Part shown: one piece after another, positions 1 through 9,093 of the stretch
How the letters are laid out: each line of letters opens with the position of its first letter
How positions within the stretch are numbered: the stretch's first letter is position 1
Notes under the pieces: generated by a model
Told to the model about the DNA's origin: nothing
The model's input: only the letters and a program-made list of their open reading frames with translations
Database searches by the model: none
Assembly (NCBI RefSeq): GCF_017948265.1
Contig: NZ_CP072852.1
Coordinates: 3,534,001 to 3,598,000 of the forward strand
Source of the DNA: Rhodoferax sp. PAMC 29310
GTDB lineage: Bacteria; Pseudomonadota; Gammaproteobacteria; Burkholderiales; Burkholderiaceae_C
Length of the DNA: 64,000 nt
Reading direction: 5' to 3'
Translations under genes and position numbers: made by a program

Positions 1-1993
1 CCAGGGCCAGCGAGTCGTCCGGCTCACCGGTGAAAAAGTGGTACATGAAGAACGGCGCCAGCCATTGCCCCATGCGAAACGCCACCAGCGCCGGAATGAC
101 CGCCGCCTGGGCGAGGCCGCAGCGCCAGCGCCGCCAAGTGGAGGGCACCTCCCAGGTGGTGTCAACGGGCGGGGTGTCCACGGGCGCTTGGGCCAGTGCG
201 CTGGCAATGCGGCCAATCTGGCGGTTTTGGTAAATGTCGCGCACCGTGACGTGGGCAAAGCGGGCGTCGGCGCGCAGGGCGGACGCCAGCCGTGCCGCAA
301 ACAAAGAGTGCCCGCCCAGATCGCTGAAGAAGTCGGCGCTGCGGCGAATAGGTTGACCGGGAAACAGCGCGGCCAGTGCGGCGAACAAGGCGGCTTCCGC
401 GGGCGTTTCGGGCGTGTCCGCATCGGCGGGGTTGTGCACCTGGGGCGCCAAAGGCCAGGCTTTCAGGGCCTTGCGGTCGATCTTGCCCGAGGTGAGGCGG
501 GGCATCTCCGTGAGCAGCTCAAAATAGCCGGGCACCATATAGGGCGGCAGTGCCTGGCTCAAGGCGCCGCGCAGTGTGCCGGGCTGCAGCGTGACTTCAG
601 CGTCGCTCACCAAAAACGCCACCAGTTGGTCCAGCCCGCCTTCTTGCCGCAACACCACGGCTACCGTTCCCACGCCGGCTTGTTGGGCTAAAACGGCCTC
701 TATCTCGCCCAACTCGACCCTAAATCCGCGAATTTTGACTTGATCGTCGGTACGGCCCAGGCATTGAACCTGGCCGTTGGCGTCGATGCGGGCCAGGTCG
801 CCGGTGCGGTACAGGCGGGCCTGATTCGGTTGACTGGCCCAGGGGTTTGGCAGGAACTTCTCAGCCGTCAGGTCCGGTCGCCCCAGGTAGCCGTCGGACA
901 CGCCGGGCCCGGTGATGCACAGCTCGCCCACCTCGCCTCGGGGCATCAGCGTCAATTCAGCCGTGGACTCGGCGTCAATCACCAGCATCCCATAGTTGGG
1001 CAGGGGCCGGCCAATCGTGACGGCTTCGCCCGCGTGCAACTCGGCCAAGCTCGCGGACACCGTGGTTTCTGTGGGGCCGTAGGTGTTGAACATCTGCCGA
1101 CCGGGCCGCGCCCAGCGGGCCACCAACGAGGGCGGGCACATCTCGCCGCCTAGGTTGATCAACCGCAGGCTGGGCACCTCCTGGGTGAACAGCGCCAGCA
1201 AGGTGGGCACGGCGTGCAACACGGTGATGCCGTTGGCCTGCAGGGCCACGGGCAAGGCTTCGGGGTCGGAGGCCACGTCTTTGGGCGCAATCCACAACGT
1301 GGCGCCGGCCAGGTAGCTGATCCAGATTTCCTCAAACGACATGTCAAAGGCCACCGAGAAGCCCTGGTAAACGCGGTCGCGATCATTCACTTCCAGCCGC
1401 GCATTTTCACTGCGCAAAAAGTGGCAGATGCTGCCCTGGTTGATGGCAATGCCTTTGGGCTTGCCGGTAGAGCCTGAGGTGTAAATCACATAGGCGGGGT
1501 GATTGGGCAGCACGTGGGTGCGGCGCTGCAGTGGGTCCTTTGTGGGGGCCAGCAGGGCTTCGGCAGTCCAGACCGGGCAGGGCAGGGCTGAAAAACTAAG
1601 CGCCAGTTGGGCGCAGCCGACCAATCCCGGTGATTGAGCATCGGCCAGGCAAACAGCAATACGGTCCACCGGGGTGTCGGCCTCCAGCGGCAACCAGGCG
1701 GCGCCCGTTTTGGCAATGCCGGCTTGCATGATGAGCAGCTCGATGCCGCGTGGCAGGCACAAACCCACTACTTGGCCGGGCTGAACGCCGGCTTTCAACA
1801 GTTGGCTGGCGACCCGGTCTGCCGCCTGGTTCAGTTCGCGGTAGCTCAGGCGCCGGTCGCCAAATATCAGCGCGGTCTGATCGGGCAGGCGCTCTCCCGT
1901 GGCCTCCAGCAGGTCGGCCAGCACCTCCACCCGGATCAGGTCGGGAAGCAGGGACCCCAAAAGCATATCGGGGTGAACAACAACGTCAGTCAT
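1..1993 (-). CDS. Pls/PosA-type nonribosomal peptide synthetase, 5' part
   Basis: This is the N-terminal 664 codons of a synthetase that runs off the left edge. Read on the minus strand from the ATG at 1993, it has a complete adenylation domain: YTSGSTGKPKG (A3), FNTYGPTE (A5), YRTGDL (A7), GRTDDQVKIRGFRVELGEIE (A8) and GKIDRKAL with the A10 lysine. A carrier domain follows with the phosphopantetheine motif LGGHSL. After it come a Pro/Trp/Arg-rich linker and the start of a hydrophobic segment (residues about 635-655). There is no condensation domain before the adenylation domain. Adenylation-carrier followed directly by membrane segments is the layout of the Pls/PosA family, of which epsilon-poly-lysine synthetase is a member. 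The amino acid activated cannot be told by eye. The frame is open throughout the visible part. Confidence 0.88.
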   Translation of the reverse strand, partial: MTDVVVHPDMLLGSLLPDLIRVEVLADLLEATGERLPDQTALIFGDRRLSYRELNQAADRVASQLLKAGVQPGQVVGLCLPRGIELLIMQAGIAKTGAAWLPLEADTPVDRIAVCLADAQSPGLVGCAQLALSFSALPCPVWTAEALLAPTKDPLQRRTHVLPNHPAYVIYTSGSTGKPKGIAINQGSICHFLRSENARLEVNDRDRVYQGFSVAFDMSFEEIWISYLAGATLWIAPKDVASDPEALPVALQANGITVLHAVPTLLALFTQEVPSLRLINLGGEMCPPSLVARWARPGRQMFNTYGPTETTVSASLAELHAGEAVTIGRPLPNYGMLVIDAESTAELTLMPRGEVGELCITGPGVSDGYLGRPDLTAEKFLPNPWASQPNQARLYRTGDLARIDANGQVQCLGRTDDQVKIRGFRVELGEIEAVLAQQAGVGTVAVVLRQEGGLDQLVAFLVSDAEVTLQPGTLRGALSQALPPYMVPGYFELLTEMPRLTSGKIDRKALKAWPLAPQVHNPADADTPETPAEAALFAALAALFPGQPIRRSADFFSDLGGHSLFAARLASALRADARFAHVTVRDIYQNRQIGRIASALAQAPVDTPPVDTTWEVPSTWRRWRCGLAQAAVIPALVAFRMGQWLAPFFMYHFFTGEPDDSLAL

Positions 1994-2482
1994 GCAAAGC
2001 AGTCAAGAGCCAACCCACTCAAGGCGAAGGATGGCGGGTAAGCACAGGCGCACCACAGGCCAAGGCAGGCGTCGGGGTGGTGGGCGCAGCAGTGTACTGC
2101 GTGGCGCCATGTTTTACCTGTCTGGCCGCAGGGTGTCTTGACGACCAGACCCACCAAGCCAAGGCCAAGAAGAGGTGAGCGCCGCAGAAGTCCTGCGATG
2201 CCCATTTGCACCACAGTCGGAAAGGAGCATGGGCTTTTGTGGTTCACCGGCCACGGTGGACTTGGATTGTGAGTTAGCGGTTGTGCAGAGACGTGGAGCC
2301 CAAGTCATTCACGGCGCAGGCGAGGTGCATGCGCCCTTGAGCGTTGAATTGCGCGCCCAAGGGATCATTTTTAGGCTCCCTGCACAAGGGCTGGCCGCAT
2401 AATGGAGAAGCCATTGATCAGGGAAACCCGACGACTTCGGGTTTTTCAATAAGGCAGTTGATCCAGGACGCACCCCTCACGC
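1994..2482. other. intergenic region without a supported gene
   Basis: This is 489 bases between the divergently transcribed peptide synthetase and histidine kinase. Several short open frames exist on both strands, but none has a convincing ribosome site or recognisable protein. The only clear structure is the terminator-like hairpin at 2424-2446, just upstream of the kinase. A CATAAT hexamer at 2398-2403 could be a -10 box, but it has no good -35 partner. Confidence 0.5.
2424..2446 (+). terminator. intrinsic-terminator-like hairpin upstream of the histidine kinase
   Basis: An 8-bp perfect stem (AAACCCGA / TCGGGTTT) with a 5-base loop runs straight into a short T tract. It lies 37 bases before the kinase start on the same strand. 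No plus-strand gene ends nearby, so it either acts as a leader attenuator or ends a short untranslated transcript. Confidence 0.55.
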
Positions 2483-4078
2483 ATGAAACGATTCGGCGCT
2501 TTTTTTCAGGCATTGCCACTCACCTTGGACAAGGGTAGATGGCGCACTCTTTCCCTGAAACGCACCGTCATGCTGGGCATCTCCGTGGGCATTCTTCTGC
2601 CGGCGGCGGTGGTCGGGACCTATCTCGCCGTTGACAGTTACGAGCGCGAGATTGACCTCCAAGTGACCTCTCTGCTGCGCCAGTATGTCGGCATGTTGGA
2701 GAAAACAATCCCTTTGCCATTGTGGCAAATGGACATCATGCTGGCCAACTCTTTTGTCCGCTCGATCATGACGAACCCCAGCGTGGTCAAGATCAGTGTT
2801 GTGGATGCAACCCTGGGCTCGGTTCTGGTGGTCGAAAATCCGCGCCCCCGAGGCGGCACGATTGTTCGGGAAGAGCGTCCGATCGTCTGGTCGGATCGAG
2901 TCATTGGCCGGGTGTCGATTGAGATGAGCACGGCCCAGGTTGAGCAGAAATTTTTGAGAAACCTAATGGGCGTGGGCGGTGCGTTGCTTTTGCAACTGGT
3001 GGCCTCGATTGTGTTGCTGGTGTTGTTGGTTGAGTTGCGTCTGATGCGCCCGCTGCGTCGCTTGCAACAGGATGCCGATCGTCTGTCAAAAGGTGAGCTG
3101 ACTCTGCCGGTGATCGCCATGCGTGAAGATGAAATGGGTGAGCTGGCTCTGGGCATGGATCGGATGCGACAAAAGCTGGGACACCACATTGAGGAAGTTC
3201 GCGACCTCAATGCGGGTTTGGAGCAGCGTGTGGCTGAACGCACGCTGGACCTGAACACGGCGAATCAGGAGCTTCTCAATGCGATGGCCAATTTGGAGAT
3301 TGCACAAAATGAAATCCAACGCGCCGAGCGTCTGGCCGCACTGGGCGCCCTGGTAGCGGGTGTTGCCCATGAACTCAACACCCCCATTGGAATTTGCATC
3401 ACCGTGGCCAGTTCTTTGCAAGGCATGAGCCATCAACTGACCCGAACCATGCAAAGCGGCATGACTCGCTCGGGCTTGAACAGCTATGTCCAGCACGCCA
3501 ACGAAGCCAGCGACATTCTGATGCGCAACCTGGAGGCCGCCGCGACCTTGATTGGAAGCTTCAAGCAAGTGGCCGTGGATCGAACTAGCTCGCAGCGTCG
3601 CCGATTCTCTCTGCAAGAAGTGGCTCGCCATACTCTGCAAACCATTGGGGCCACGATTCGTCGCGCGCATGTGACGGTGACCGACGACCTGCCAGAAGGC
3701 GTTTTCCTTGATAGTTACCCAGGGGCACTGGGGCAAGTTCTTAGTAATCTGCTGCACAACGCGCTCTTGCATGCGTTTGATGAAAATTCCCAGGGAGAAA
3801 TTTCTCTTTCGGCGCATCGTGTGTCTCCCGAACAAGTGGAGTTGGTCGTGGGGGACAACGGGTTTGGAATTCCTCAAGCAAACCTGACGCGAATTTTTGA
3901 TCCGTTCTTCACCACCCGGTTGGGTTTGGGTGGAAGTGGCCTCGGACTGAATATTGTCTACAACCTGGTGACCGATGTACTGGGTGGAACCATTCGGGTC
4001 GAAAGCGAAGTCGCGGTCGGAACGCGGTTCATTCTGCTGCTACCGCTGGTGGCGCCAGTAGAAGCTGAACTCGAATAA
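2483..4078 (+). CDS. membrane sensor histidine kinase (HAMP, HisKA, HATPase)
   Basis: This is a 531-residue inner-membrane sensor kinase. Transmembrane segments lie near residues 27-48 and 165-185, flanking a periplasmic domain of about 115 residues with no motif I recognise. A HAMP linker and a coiled-coil stretch follow. The phospho-acceptor box is LGALVAGVAHELNTPIG, with His296. The ATP-binding domain has an N box (NLLHNALLHAF), G1 (DNGFGIP), F (FDPFFTT) and G2 (GSGLGLNIVY). It has no receiver domain of its own. The neighbours are a periplasmic binding protein (convergent) and a REC-GGDEF-EAL protein (same strand). They suggest a three-part system in which ligand binding controls c-di-GMP through phosphotransfer. 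No strong Shine-Dalgarno was found before the ATG. Confidence 0.9.
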   Translation: MKRFGAFFQALPLTLDKGRWRTLSLKRTVMLGISVGILLPAAVVGTYLAVDSYEREIDLQVTSLLRQYVGMLEKTIPLPLWQMDIMLANSFVRSIMTNPSVVKISVVDATLGSVLVVENPRPRGGTIVREERPIVWSDRVIGRVSIEMSTAQVEQKFLRNLMGVGGALLLQLVASIVLLVLLVELRLMRPLRRLQQDADRLSKGELTLPVIAMREDEMGELALGMDRMRQKLGHHIEEVRDLNAGLEQRVAERTLDLNTANQELLNAMANLEIAQNEIQRAERLAALGALVAGVAHELNTPIGICITVASSLQGMSHQLTRTMQSGMTRSGLNSYVQHANEASDILMRNLEAAATLIGSFKQVAVDRTSSQRRRFSLQEVARHTLQTIGATIRRAHVTVTDDLPEGVFLDSYPGALGQVLSNLLHNALLHAFDENSQGEISLSAHRVSPEQVELVVGDNGFGIPQANLTRIFDPFFTTRLGLGGSGLGLNIVYNLVTDVLGGTIRVESEVAVGTRFILLLPLVAPVEAELE

Positions 4079-4112
4079 ACCAACAGAGTTCTCCAGGTGG
4101 TCCCGCTAGCGG

Positions 4113-4895
4113 CTATTTCCCACCAACCCAGCCGGTCGGGCAACTGACCTGAGACAGAAGATTCGCGTAGTCTTTTGAACTTCGAAGCTTGCTCACGCCT
4201 TGGTTGAAATCAGCCATTCGCGCCGCACTGGCGCTGTTGGAGCGAGGCAGCATCAAATGGGTGGTGAAGCTGTCGGTCATCAGCTTGGGATGCACGGATA
4301 GTCGATGGGCCTCCTCAGTATTGAAGTTGCGACGCAACAAGTCACAGGCCACGTTGCGCTCCATCGGAGCGACGTCGATGCGGTTTGTCAATAGCATTTT
4401 GAGTGCGGCCTCGTCGTTGGCCAGTCGCTCAACCGTCAGCTCCCCCGTCTTGACCATGGCCCAAATCTCTGGGGTGTAGGTGTAGTCCTGAATCAAGGCC
4501 ATCCGGTACGGACGCAAATCAGTCAGGGCGGTCCAGTTGAATTTCAAGGCATTGCGGTAGACAAATACCCATTGCTCAGTGAGGATGTTGTCGCTGATGA
4601 GAAAGGAGGACTCGTGCTCAGGCTTGCGGCCCCAATAGGCGGTGCCATCCCACTTCCCAATCTTGGCCTCGGTCAAAGTGCGCGACCAGGGCATAAACGT
4701 GTACTCCACGGTATAGCCCTGCAATTCAAATGCTTTTCGCACAATGCTCAGCGCGATCCCCTGATCGGTGCGGGACTCCGTGGCATAGGGTGCAAGCTCC
4801 CCGGTTGCTATTTTAATAATGGGCTTTTGCGCCGCGGCCGGCAAGGCCACTGCCAAGCACAACACCGCCTAAAACCGCCGGATTCTCATGTCCAT
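4113..4895 (-). pseudogene. periplasmic solute-binding protein (SBP_bac_3) with amber stop in the signal peptide
   Basis: This is a family 3 extracellular binding protein of about 260 residues. Its mature part begins IIKIATGELAPYATESR and includes the typical ENILTEQWVFVYR-like region. A good start exists at 4895: AAGGAG lies 5 bases before ATG, and the frame reads MDMRIRRF. The ninth codon (4869-4871) is TAG, and the frame then continues AVLCLAVALPAAAQ, a normal signal-peptide core and cleavage region. The stop therefore splits the basic n-region from the hydrophobic core. Restart at the GTG at 4865 is possible, but it would lose the arginines needed for export and has no ribosome site. It is convergent with the kinase at 2483 and probably its ligand sensor. 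No permease or ATPase gene is nearby, which fits a sensory rather than a transport role. Confidence 0.8.
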
Positions 4896-5126
4896 AGTGT
4901 CTCCTTGCCGTTACCCATATGACCAGCTTACATGGAAATCCGGGCTCGGCCAGCGAGGCGACGCAATTTCGCAGGAAATGGATTCGTCCATGCTCTGTAT
5001 TGGTGCAAGGAGCTCAGTAGTTACACTGTTCCGCTCTTTGAGTCGGGGCCCGGGCCGTTGGTTTTCGTTTAAAAGTCAATGGAAAATGCTTTGGACAGCC
5101 CCAGTAAGTTACTGCACAATTCCTGA

Positions 5127-6908
5127 ATGACATCTGTGGACCTGGCTTCTCCGTCAAACGATACGGACCTTCTCGAATTCGTCGAGGAGGCGGACTTATC
5201 CGCGACCCAGTCCGGGCTGGTTTGGCGCCTGCTCATCGTTGACGACGAGCCTGATGTTCACCGTGCGACCACCTTGGCGCTGAATGGCTTGACCCTGTTG
5301 GGGCGTCCGCTTGAATTTTTACATGCCTACACCGCTCATGAGGCCACTGCCATTTTGCGGCGGGAGCAAGATATTGCTGTTGTCCTGCTGGACGTGGTCA
5401 TGGAACGCGAAGACTCTGGATTGGCCCTGGTGAAAGTAATTCGCCAAGACCTTCGACTGACGGATTTGCGTATTATTTTGAGAACCGGGCAGCCCGGCTA
5501 CGCACCAGAAATCGAGTCAATCGACAAGTTCGACATTAACGACTACAAAACCAAGTCCGAGCTGACCCGTGCCAGACTGTATCTGACCATTGTGGCGGCG
5601 CTGAGAACGTATGAACAAATTCAGGCCTTGGACAAGCTGGCCTATTACGACAGCCTGTCCTGCCTGCCCAACCGGAACCGGTTCATCGACTTGATCGAAG
5701 AGCGCCTTCGCAAAAGCGATGGGGACGACGGGGTGGTTGCCATTTTGGATCTGGATGATTTCTCAGAGGTGAACGATACGCTGGGTCACCAGCATGGGGA
5801 CCGGTTGCTGCAAGTCGTGGCCCAACGATTGACCGCGTCGTTGGGTCCGGACACGGTATTGGCACGCATTGGCAGTGATTCCTTCGGCTTGATGGGCTCT
5901 GCCGGAGCTATCAATCCCGAAGAACTGCTCGCATTGCTGGGCGCTCCGTTCCTGGGGCAGAACAATTCCATGCGGGTGACGGCAACCTAGGGCCTGGTTC
6001 ATTTGTCCGGCGCCAAGGAGGGCGGTCTGGACGTTATTCAAAATGCGCACATTGCCTTGAAGCGGGCCAAAAAACTCAGTCGCGGCAGTTGCGTGGTTTA
6101 CACGCAAGAAATGGGGGCCGCCATTCGAGAGCGAATTCGTCTTTTGCAAGGCCTGCGTTTGGCTGTAGAGGCCGAGCGATTGTTTGTCGTCTATCAACCT
6201 CAAGTCGAGCTCGACGGTGGCAAGGTGGTGGGCATGGAGGCCTTGCTGCGTTGGCGCAATGACGAAGGCATTTACATCCCTCCAGACCGGTTCATTCCGC
6301 TGGCTGAAACCTCCGGGTTGATCATTGCCCTTGGCGACTGGGTGTTGAGAGTGGCCTGCTATGAGTTGTTGCGTTTGCAGGGCATCGGCTATCCGGAGCT
6401 CAGGATGTCCGTCAACGTGTCGCAACTGCAGTTTCGAAGCCCGGATTTTGTGACCAAGCTGGAAAGTGCGATTGCCGACACCCAGGTAAGCGCGGCGATG
6501 CTGGAACTGGAAATCACTGAGTCTGTCGCCATGGAGGACCCGGAGTTTATGCTGGGGCGGTTTGCAGAAATCAAGGCCCTTGGGGTCAGCATTTCCATTG
6601 ATGACTTTGGAACGGGTTATTCGTCGCTTAGCCGTTTGCGCCAACTACCGGTTGACCGGTTAAAGATAGATCGAGCATTTGTGAATGAATTGAGTTCAGA
6701 TATTTTGGGCGGGCCGATTGCTGCCATGGTCATTGAATTGGGGAGAAACCTTAATTTGTCAGTGATCGCAGAAGGGGTGGAAACTGAGCTTCAGGCCAAT
6801 ACGCTGCGCTTGATGGGTTGCCATCTTGCACAAGGCTATTTTTATGGCCGCCCCATGGCTCCGAAAGAGCTGACGCAGTGGCTGCACGACCGTCGTGTGG
6901 CTTTGTGA
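5127..6908 (+). pseudogene. response regulator REC-(degenerate GGDEF)-EAL with in-frame amber stop
   Basis: This is a 594-codon frame interrupted once, by TAG at 5988-5990 (codon 288). The receiver domain has LLIVDDEPDVH and the phospho-acceptor Asp89 in VVLLDVVMERED. The next module is GGDEF-like, but the signature reads GSDSF, so cyclase activity is unlikely. The stop falls in its last beta-strand region, after RVTAT and before GLVHL, where family members read on without a break. The rest encodes an intact EAL domain: MEALLRW, ITESVAMED, DDFGTGYSSL, KIDRAFV, IAEGVET and LAQGYFYGRP. It is therefore probably a c-di-GMP phosphodiesterase. As written, the protein would end before the EAL domain. 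It pairs with the kinase at 2483. The residue replaced by the stop is uncertain. Confidence 0.82.
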
Positions 6909-7178
6909 GGCTTGGTTTTTCTGACCAAGACCCGGCAATGCACTGCAGCAAATAAAGGCCACTACTTTTCAGGTGACTGGCAACCGCTGGCCAGTCACTA
7001 CCACCGTCCATGATTTTTGCGTGCCTGCTACGTAGACCGTGATTCAAGCAAGCGGCCGTTCGGGAGTGCTTGGGGTACTCCCGGGCGTTCAAAGGCAGGT
7101 CACTACGGGCACCCCCCCTTCTTTGCAATTCTCTTCGCATGTCAGGCCCAGATTGCCCTGGACGCGGTGGGCTCCAAC

Positions 7179-7796
7179 TCAGGCCGCCGCGCTGGGCCGC
7201 GCCGCCATGCGGTCACGCCAGGCCTGCAGGGCCGTCAAACCTGCCCGGTCGGCCTTGAAGCGCATCAGTCGGGCGAATTCCAGGGTGCAAAACGCGGTGA
7301 TGTCAGCCACGGTGAAGCGTTCACCCGCCACCCAGGACTGGCGCTGCAGCTCACCGTCCAGCCAAGTGGCAAATTCCAGCACCTTGGGGGCCTGGGCCTG
7401 GCCGAAATCGGGGAACTGCGGGTTCTCCAGCGGCGCCAGGCCCGGATGGGTGTGGCGCACACAACTGGCGGCGGGCAGCATGAAATACCACTCCACGCGG
7501 CGGTCTGCCATTTCAATGAAGGCACGCTCCTCGGCGTCCACACCCATCAGGTTGGGCGTGGGGTAGAGGCCTTCCAGGTAGGTGCAGATGGCGCGGGTTT
7601 CCGTCAGCATGCGGCAGTCGTCCAGCTCCAGCGCGGGCACCCGCGCCATGGAGCTCTTGGCACGAAAACTGGCGGCTTTGTGTTCCAGCGCGTTGAGGTC
7701 CACGGGCATCAGCTCAATCCCGCTGATGTTTTTCTCGCTCATGAACATAGCGACGCGCCGGGGGTTGGGCGCGCCGGGGGAGGTGAAGAGTTTCAT
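7179..7796 (-). CDS. glutathione S-transferase family protein
   Basis: This is a 205-residue cytosolic GST-fold protein. The N-terminal thioredoxin-like domain starts MKLFTSPGAPNPRRVAMFM. It contains the cis-proline region (MARVPALELDD) and the glutathione gamma-glutamyl site (LTETRAICTYLE, where many relatives have E/S-S). The all-alpha C-terminal domain includes WVAGERFTVADITAFCTLEFA, the conserved N-capping/hydrophobic staple region. It starts 2 bases after the stop of another GST gene, so the two are co-transcribed. Substrate cannot be inferred. Glutathione-dependent detoxification or a peroxidase role is usual for the family. Confidence 0.9.
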   Translation of the reverse strand: MKLFTSPGAPNPRRVAMFMSEKNISGIELMPVDLNALEHKAASFRAKSSMARVPALELDDCRMLTETRAICTYLEGLYPTPNLMGVDAEERAFIEMADRRVEWYFMLPAASCVRHTHPGLAPLENPQFPDFGQAQAPKVLEFATWLDGELQRQSWVAGERFTVADITAFCTLEFARLMRFKADRAGLTALQAWRDRMAARPSAAA

Positions 7797-7798
7797 GA

Positions 7799-8542
7799 TT
7801 AGGGTCCTTCGGTGGTTGTGGTTGTGGATGTCGCTGTGGCGGTGGAGCGTGGCTGCCCCATTTCCACCATGCGCCGGGCTTCCAGTGCAAATCGCTGCGC
7901 GGCGGCATCGCCATCACGCGCCAGGTCCACCTTGGCGGCCGGTTGCTCAATGCCGCGCTGAACGGCGGGGCGGGCGCGAAGCTGGTCGCGCCAGCGCTTC
8001 AGGTATGGCAAGCCGTCCAGTTCCACGCCCGACCAGCGGTGCGTGCGTACCCAGGCCCAGTTGGCGATGTCGGCAATGGAGTAGTCACCCGCCAGATACT
8101 CGTTGTCTTTGAGTTGCCCGTCCAGCACCCCAAACAAGCGCCGGGTCTCACCCTGATAGCGGTCAATCACGGGCTGAATTTTTTCGGGGAAGTAGCGGTA
8201 GAAGACATTGGCTTGCCCCATCATCGGGCCGATGCCGCCGATCTGGAACATCAGCCATTGCAGCACCCGGGAGCGCCCCTTGGCGTCGTTGGGCATCAGC
8301 TGCCCGGTTTTCTCGGCCAGGTAAATCAGGCAGGCACCGGACTCGAACACCGCAAAGTCGTCCGCGTCCCGGTCCACTATGGCGGGAATGCGGCCGTTGG
8401 GGTTGATGGCCAGGAACGCAGATGTCTTTTGTTCATCTTGGCTGAAGTCCAGCACCTTCAGGGAGTAGGGCAGGCCCAACTCCTCCAAGGCGATCGACAC
8501 CTTGTGGCCGTTGGGTGTTGCCGCGGTATAGAGGTCAATCAT
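7799..8542 (-). CDS. glutathione S-transferase, YghU/Ure2p-like
   Basis: This is a 247-residue GST-fold protein. It begins [21 protein letters not shown] and has [11 protein letters not shown] and [17 protein letters not shown] (glutathione-binding E-S-G). The C-terminal region reads [20 protein letters not shown] and [18 protein letters not shown]. The [12 protein letters not shown] start, the phenylalanine/tyrosine-rich middle and the [13 protein letters not shown] box are typical of nu-class enzymes such as YghU/YfcG, which act as disulfide-bond reductases in E. coli. The last 15 residues are a low-complexity Ser/Thr tail ([20 protein letters not shown]), unusual for the family and perhaps a replication-slippage extension. 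It is upstream of, and almost abutting, the second GST gene. Confidence 0.88.
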   Translation of the reverse strand: MIDLYTAATPNGHKVSIALEELGLPYSLKVLDFSQDEQKTSAFLAINPNGRIPAIVDRDADDFAVFESGACLIYLAEKTGQLMPNDAKGRSRVLQWLMFQIGGIGPMMGQANVFYRYFPEKIQPVIDRYQGETRRLFGVLDGQLKDNEYLAGDYSIADIANWAWVRTHRWSGVELDGLPYLKRWRDQLRARPAVQRGIEQPAAKVDLARDGDAAAQRFALEARRMVEMGQPRSTATATSTTTTTEGP

Positions 8543-8826
8543 GCGTCGGTGTCCCGTGGTGGTAAAACTGCATGATAGTCAGCCCCGATGGTTCGTCGTG
8601 GGGATTGTGTCGCTGAGGTGCGAGGGGGCAGGGTGGACTGGAATGCTGCGAAAGCAGTCCTTGAAACAAGTTGCGAAGTGGCACCAAGACGACGACTTTG
8701 TCGATATCAACAAGCGTGTGCAGCTGATCGCCCGCCACGGGCAAGTACTTGAAACGTTGAAAAGTTTCCCTTGTTTGCTGCGACGTGAACCTGCGTTTTG
8801 AGCGGCCCACGCCGTCTCCGTCTCCT

Positions 8827-9093
8827 TCAGCGGGCGGCGGTGTCGTCCCGGATACGTTTCACGCGCTTGCGGTACGCACGCAGGTTGTCGTCAGAGATGC
8901 GCGACTCCCGTGTGCCCTTCACCTCGTCGAACTTGTGGTCCGAGCCGGTCACCGGTTGGGCCTCGACGGCCGTTTCGTGCTCGACGGCGTGCGATTTATC
9001 GGTGTTGCGGTAATAACGGTACAAGGCCCAGTACAGCCCGGCGGCACCCGCCGGGCCGGCCAGCAGCAGCCAGAGTCCGCTGTCTTCACTCAT
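8827..9093 (-). CDS. small single-span membrane protein of the SPFH operon
   Basis: This is an 88-residue protein with one predicted membrane helix near the N-terminus (LWLLLAGPAGAAGLYWALY). A charged cytoplasmic tail follows, ending in a basic stretch (LRAYRKRVKRIRDDTAAR). The start codon overlaps the stop of the zinc-ribbon gene in an ATGA when that gene is read in its corrected frame, so the two are translationally coupled. I recognise no domain. It is the third gene of the SPFH / zinc-ribbon operon, so a role in the same membrane complex is likely. Confidence 0.68.
   Translation of the reverse strand: MSEDSGLWLLLAGPAGAAGLYWALYRYYRNTDKSHAVEHETAVEAQPVTGSDHKFDEVKGTRESRISDDNLRAYRKRVKRIRDDTAAR

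Noticed and set aside
38..1477. Long plus-strand open frames opposite the peptide synthetase
   Set aside because: They are high-GC antisense frames of a gene with clear adenylation motifs on the minus strand and have no recognisable protein sequence.
6911..6932. Terminator after the REC-GGDEF-EAL gene
   Set aside because: CTTGGT/ACCAAG can pair, but the stem is short and no T tract follows on the plus strand.
8543..8826. Small genes on either strand between the GST and SPFH operons
   Set aside because: Frames of 86-91 codons on both strands overlap fully and neither looks like a protein; no support beyond being open.
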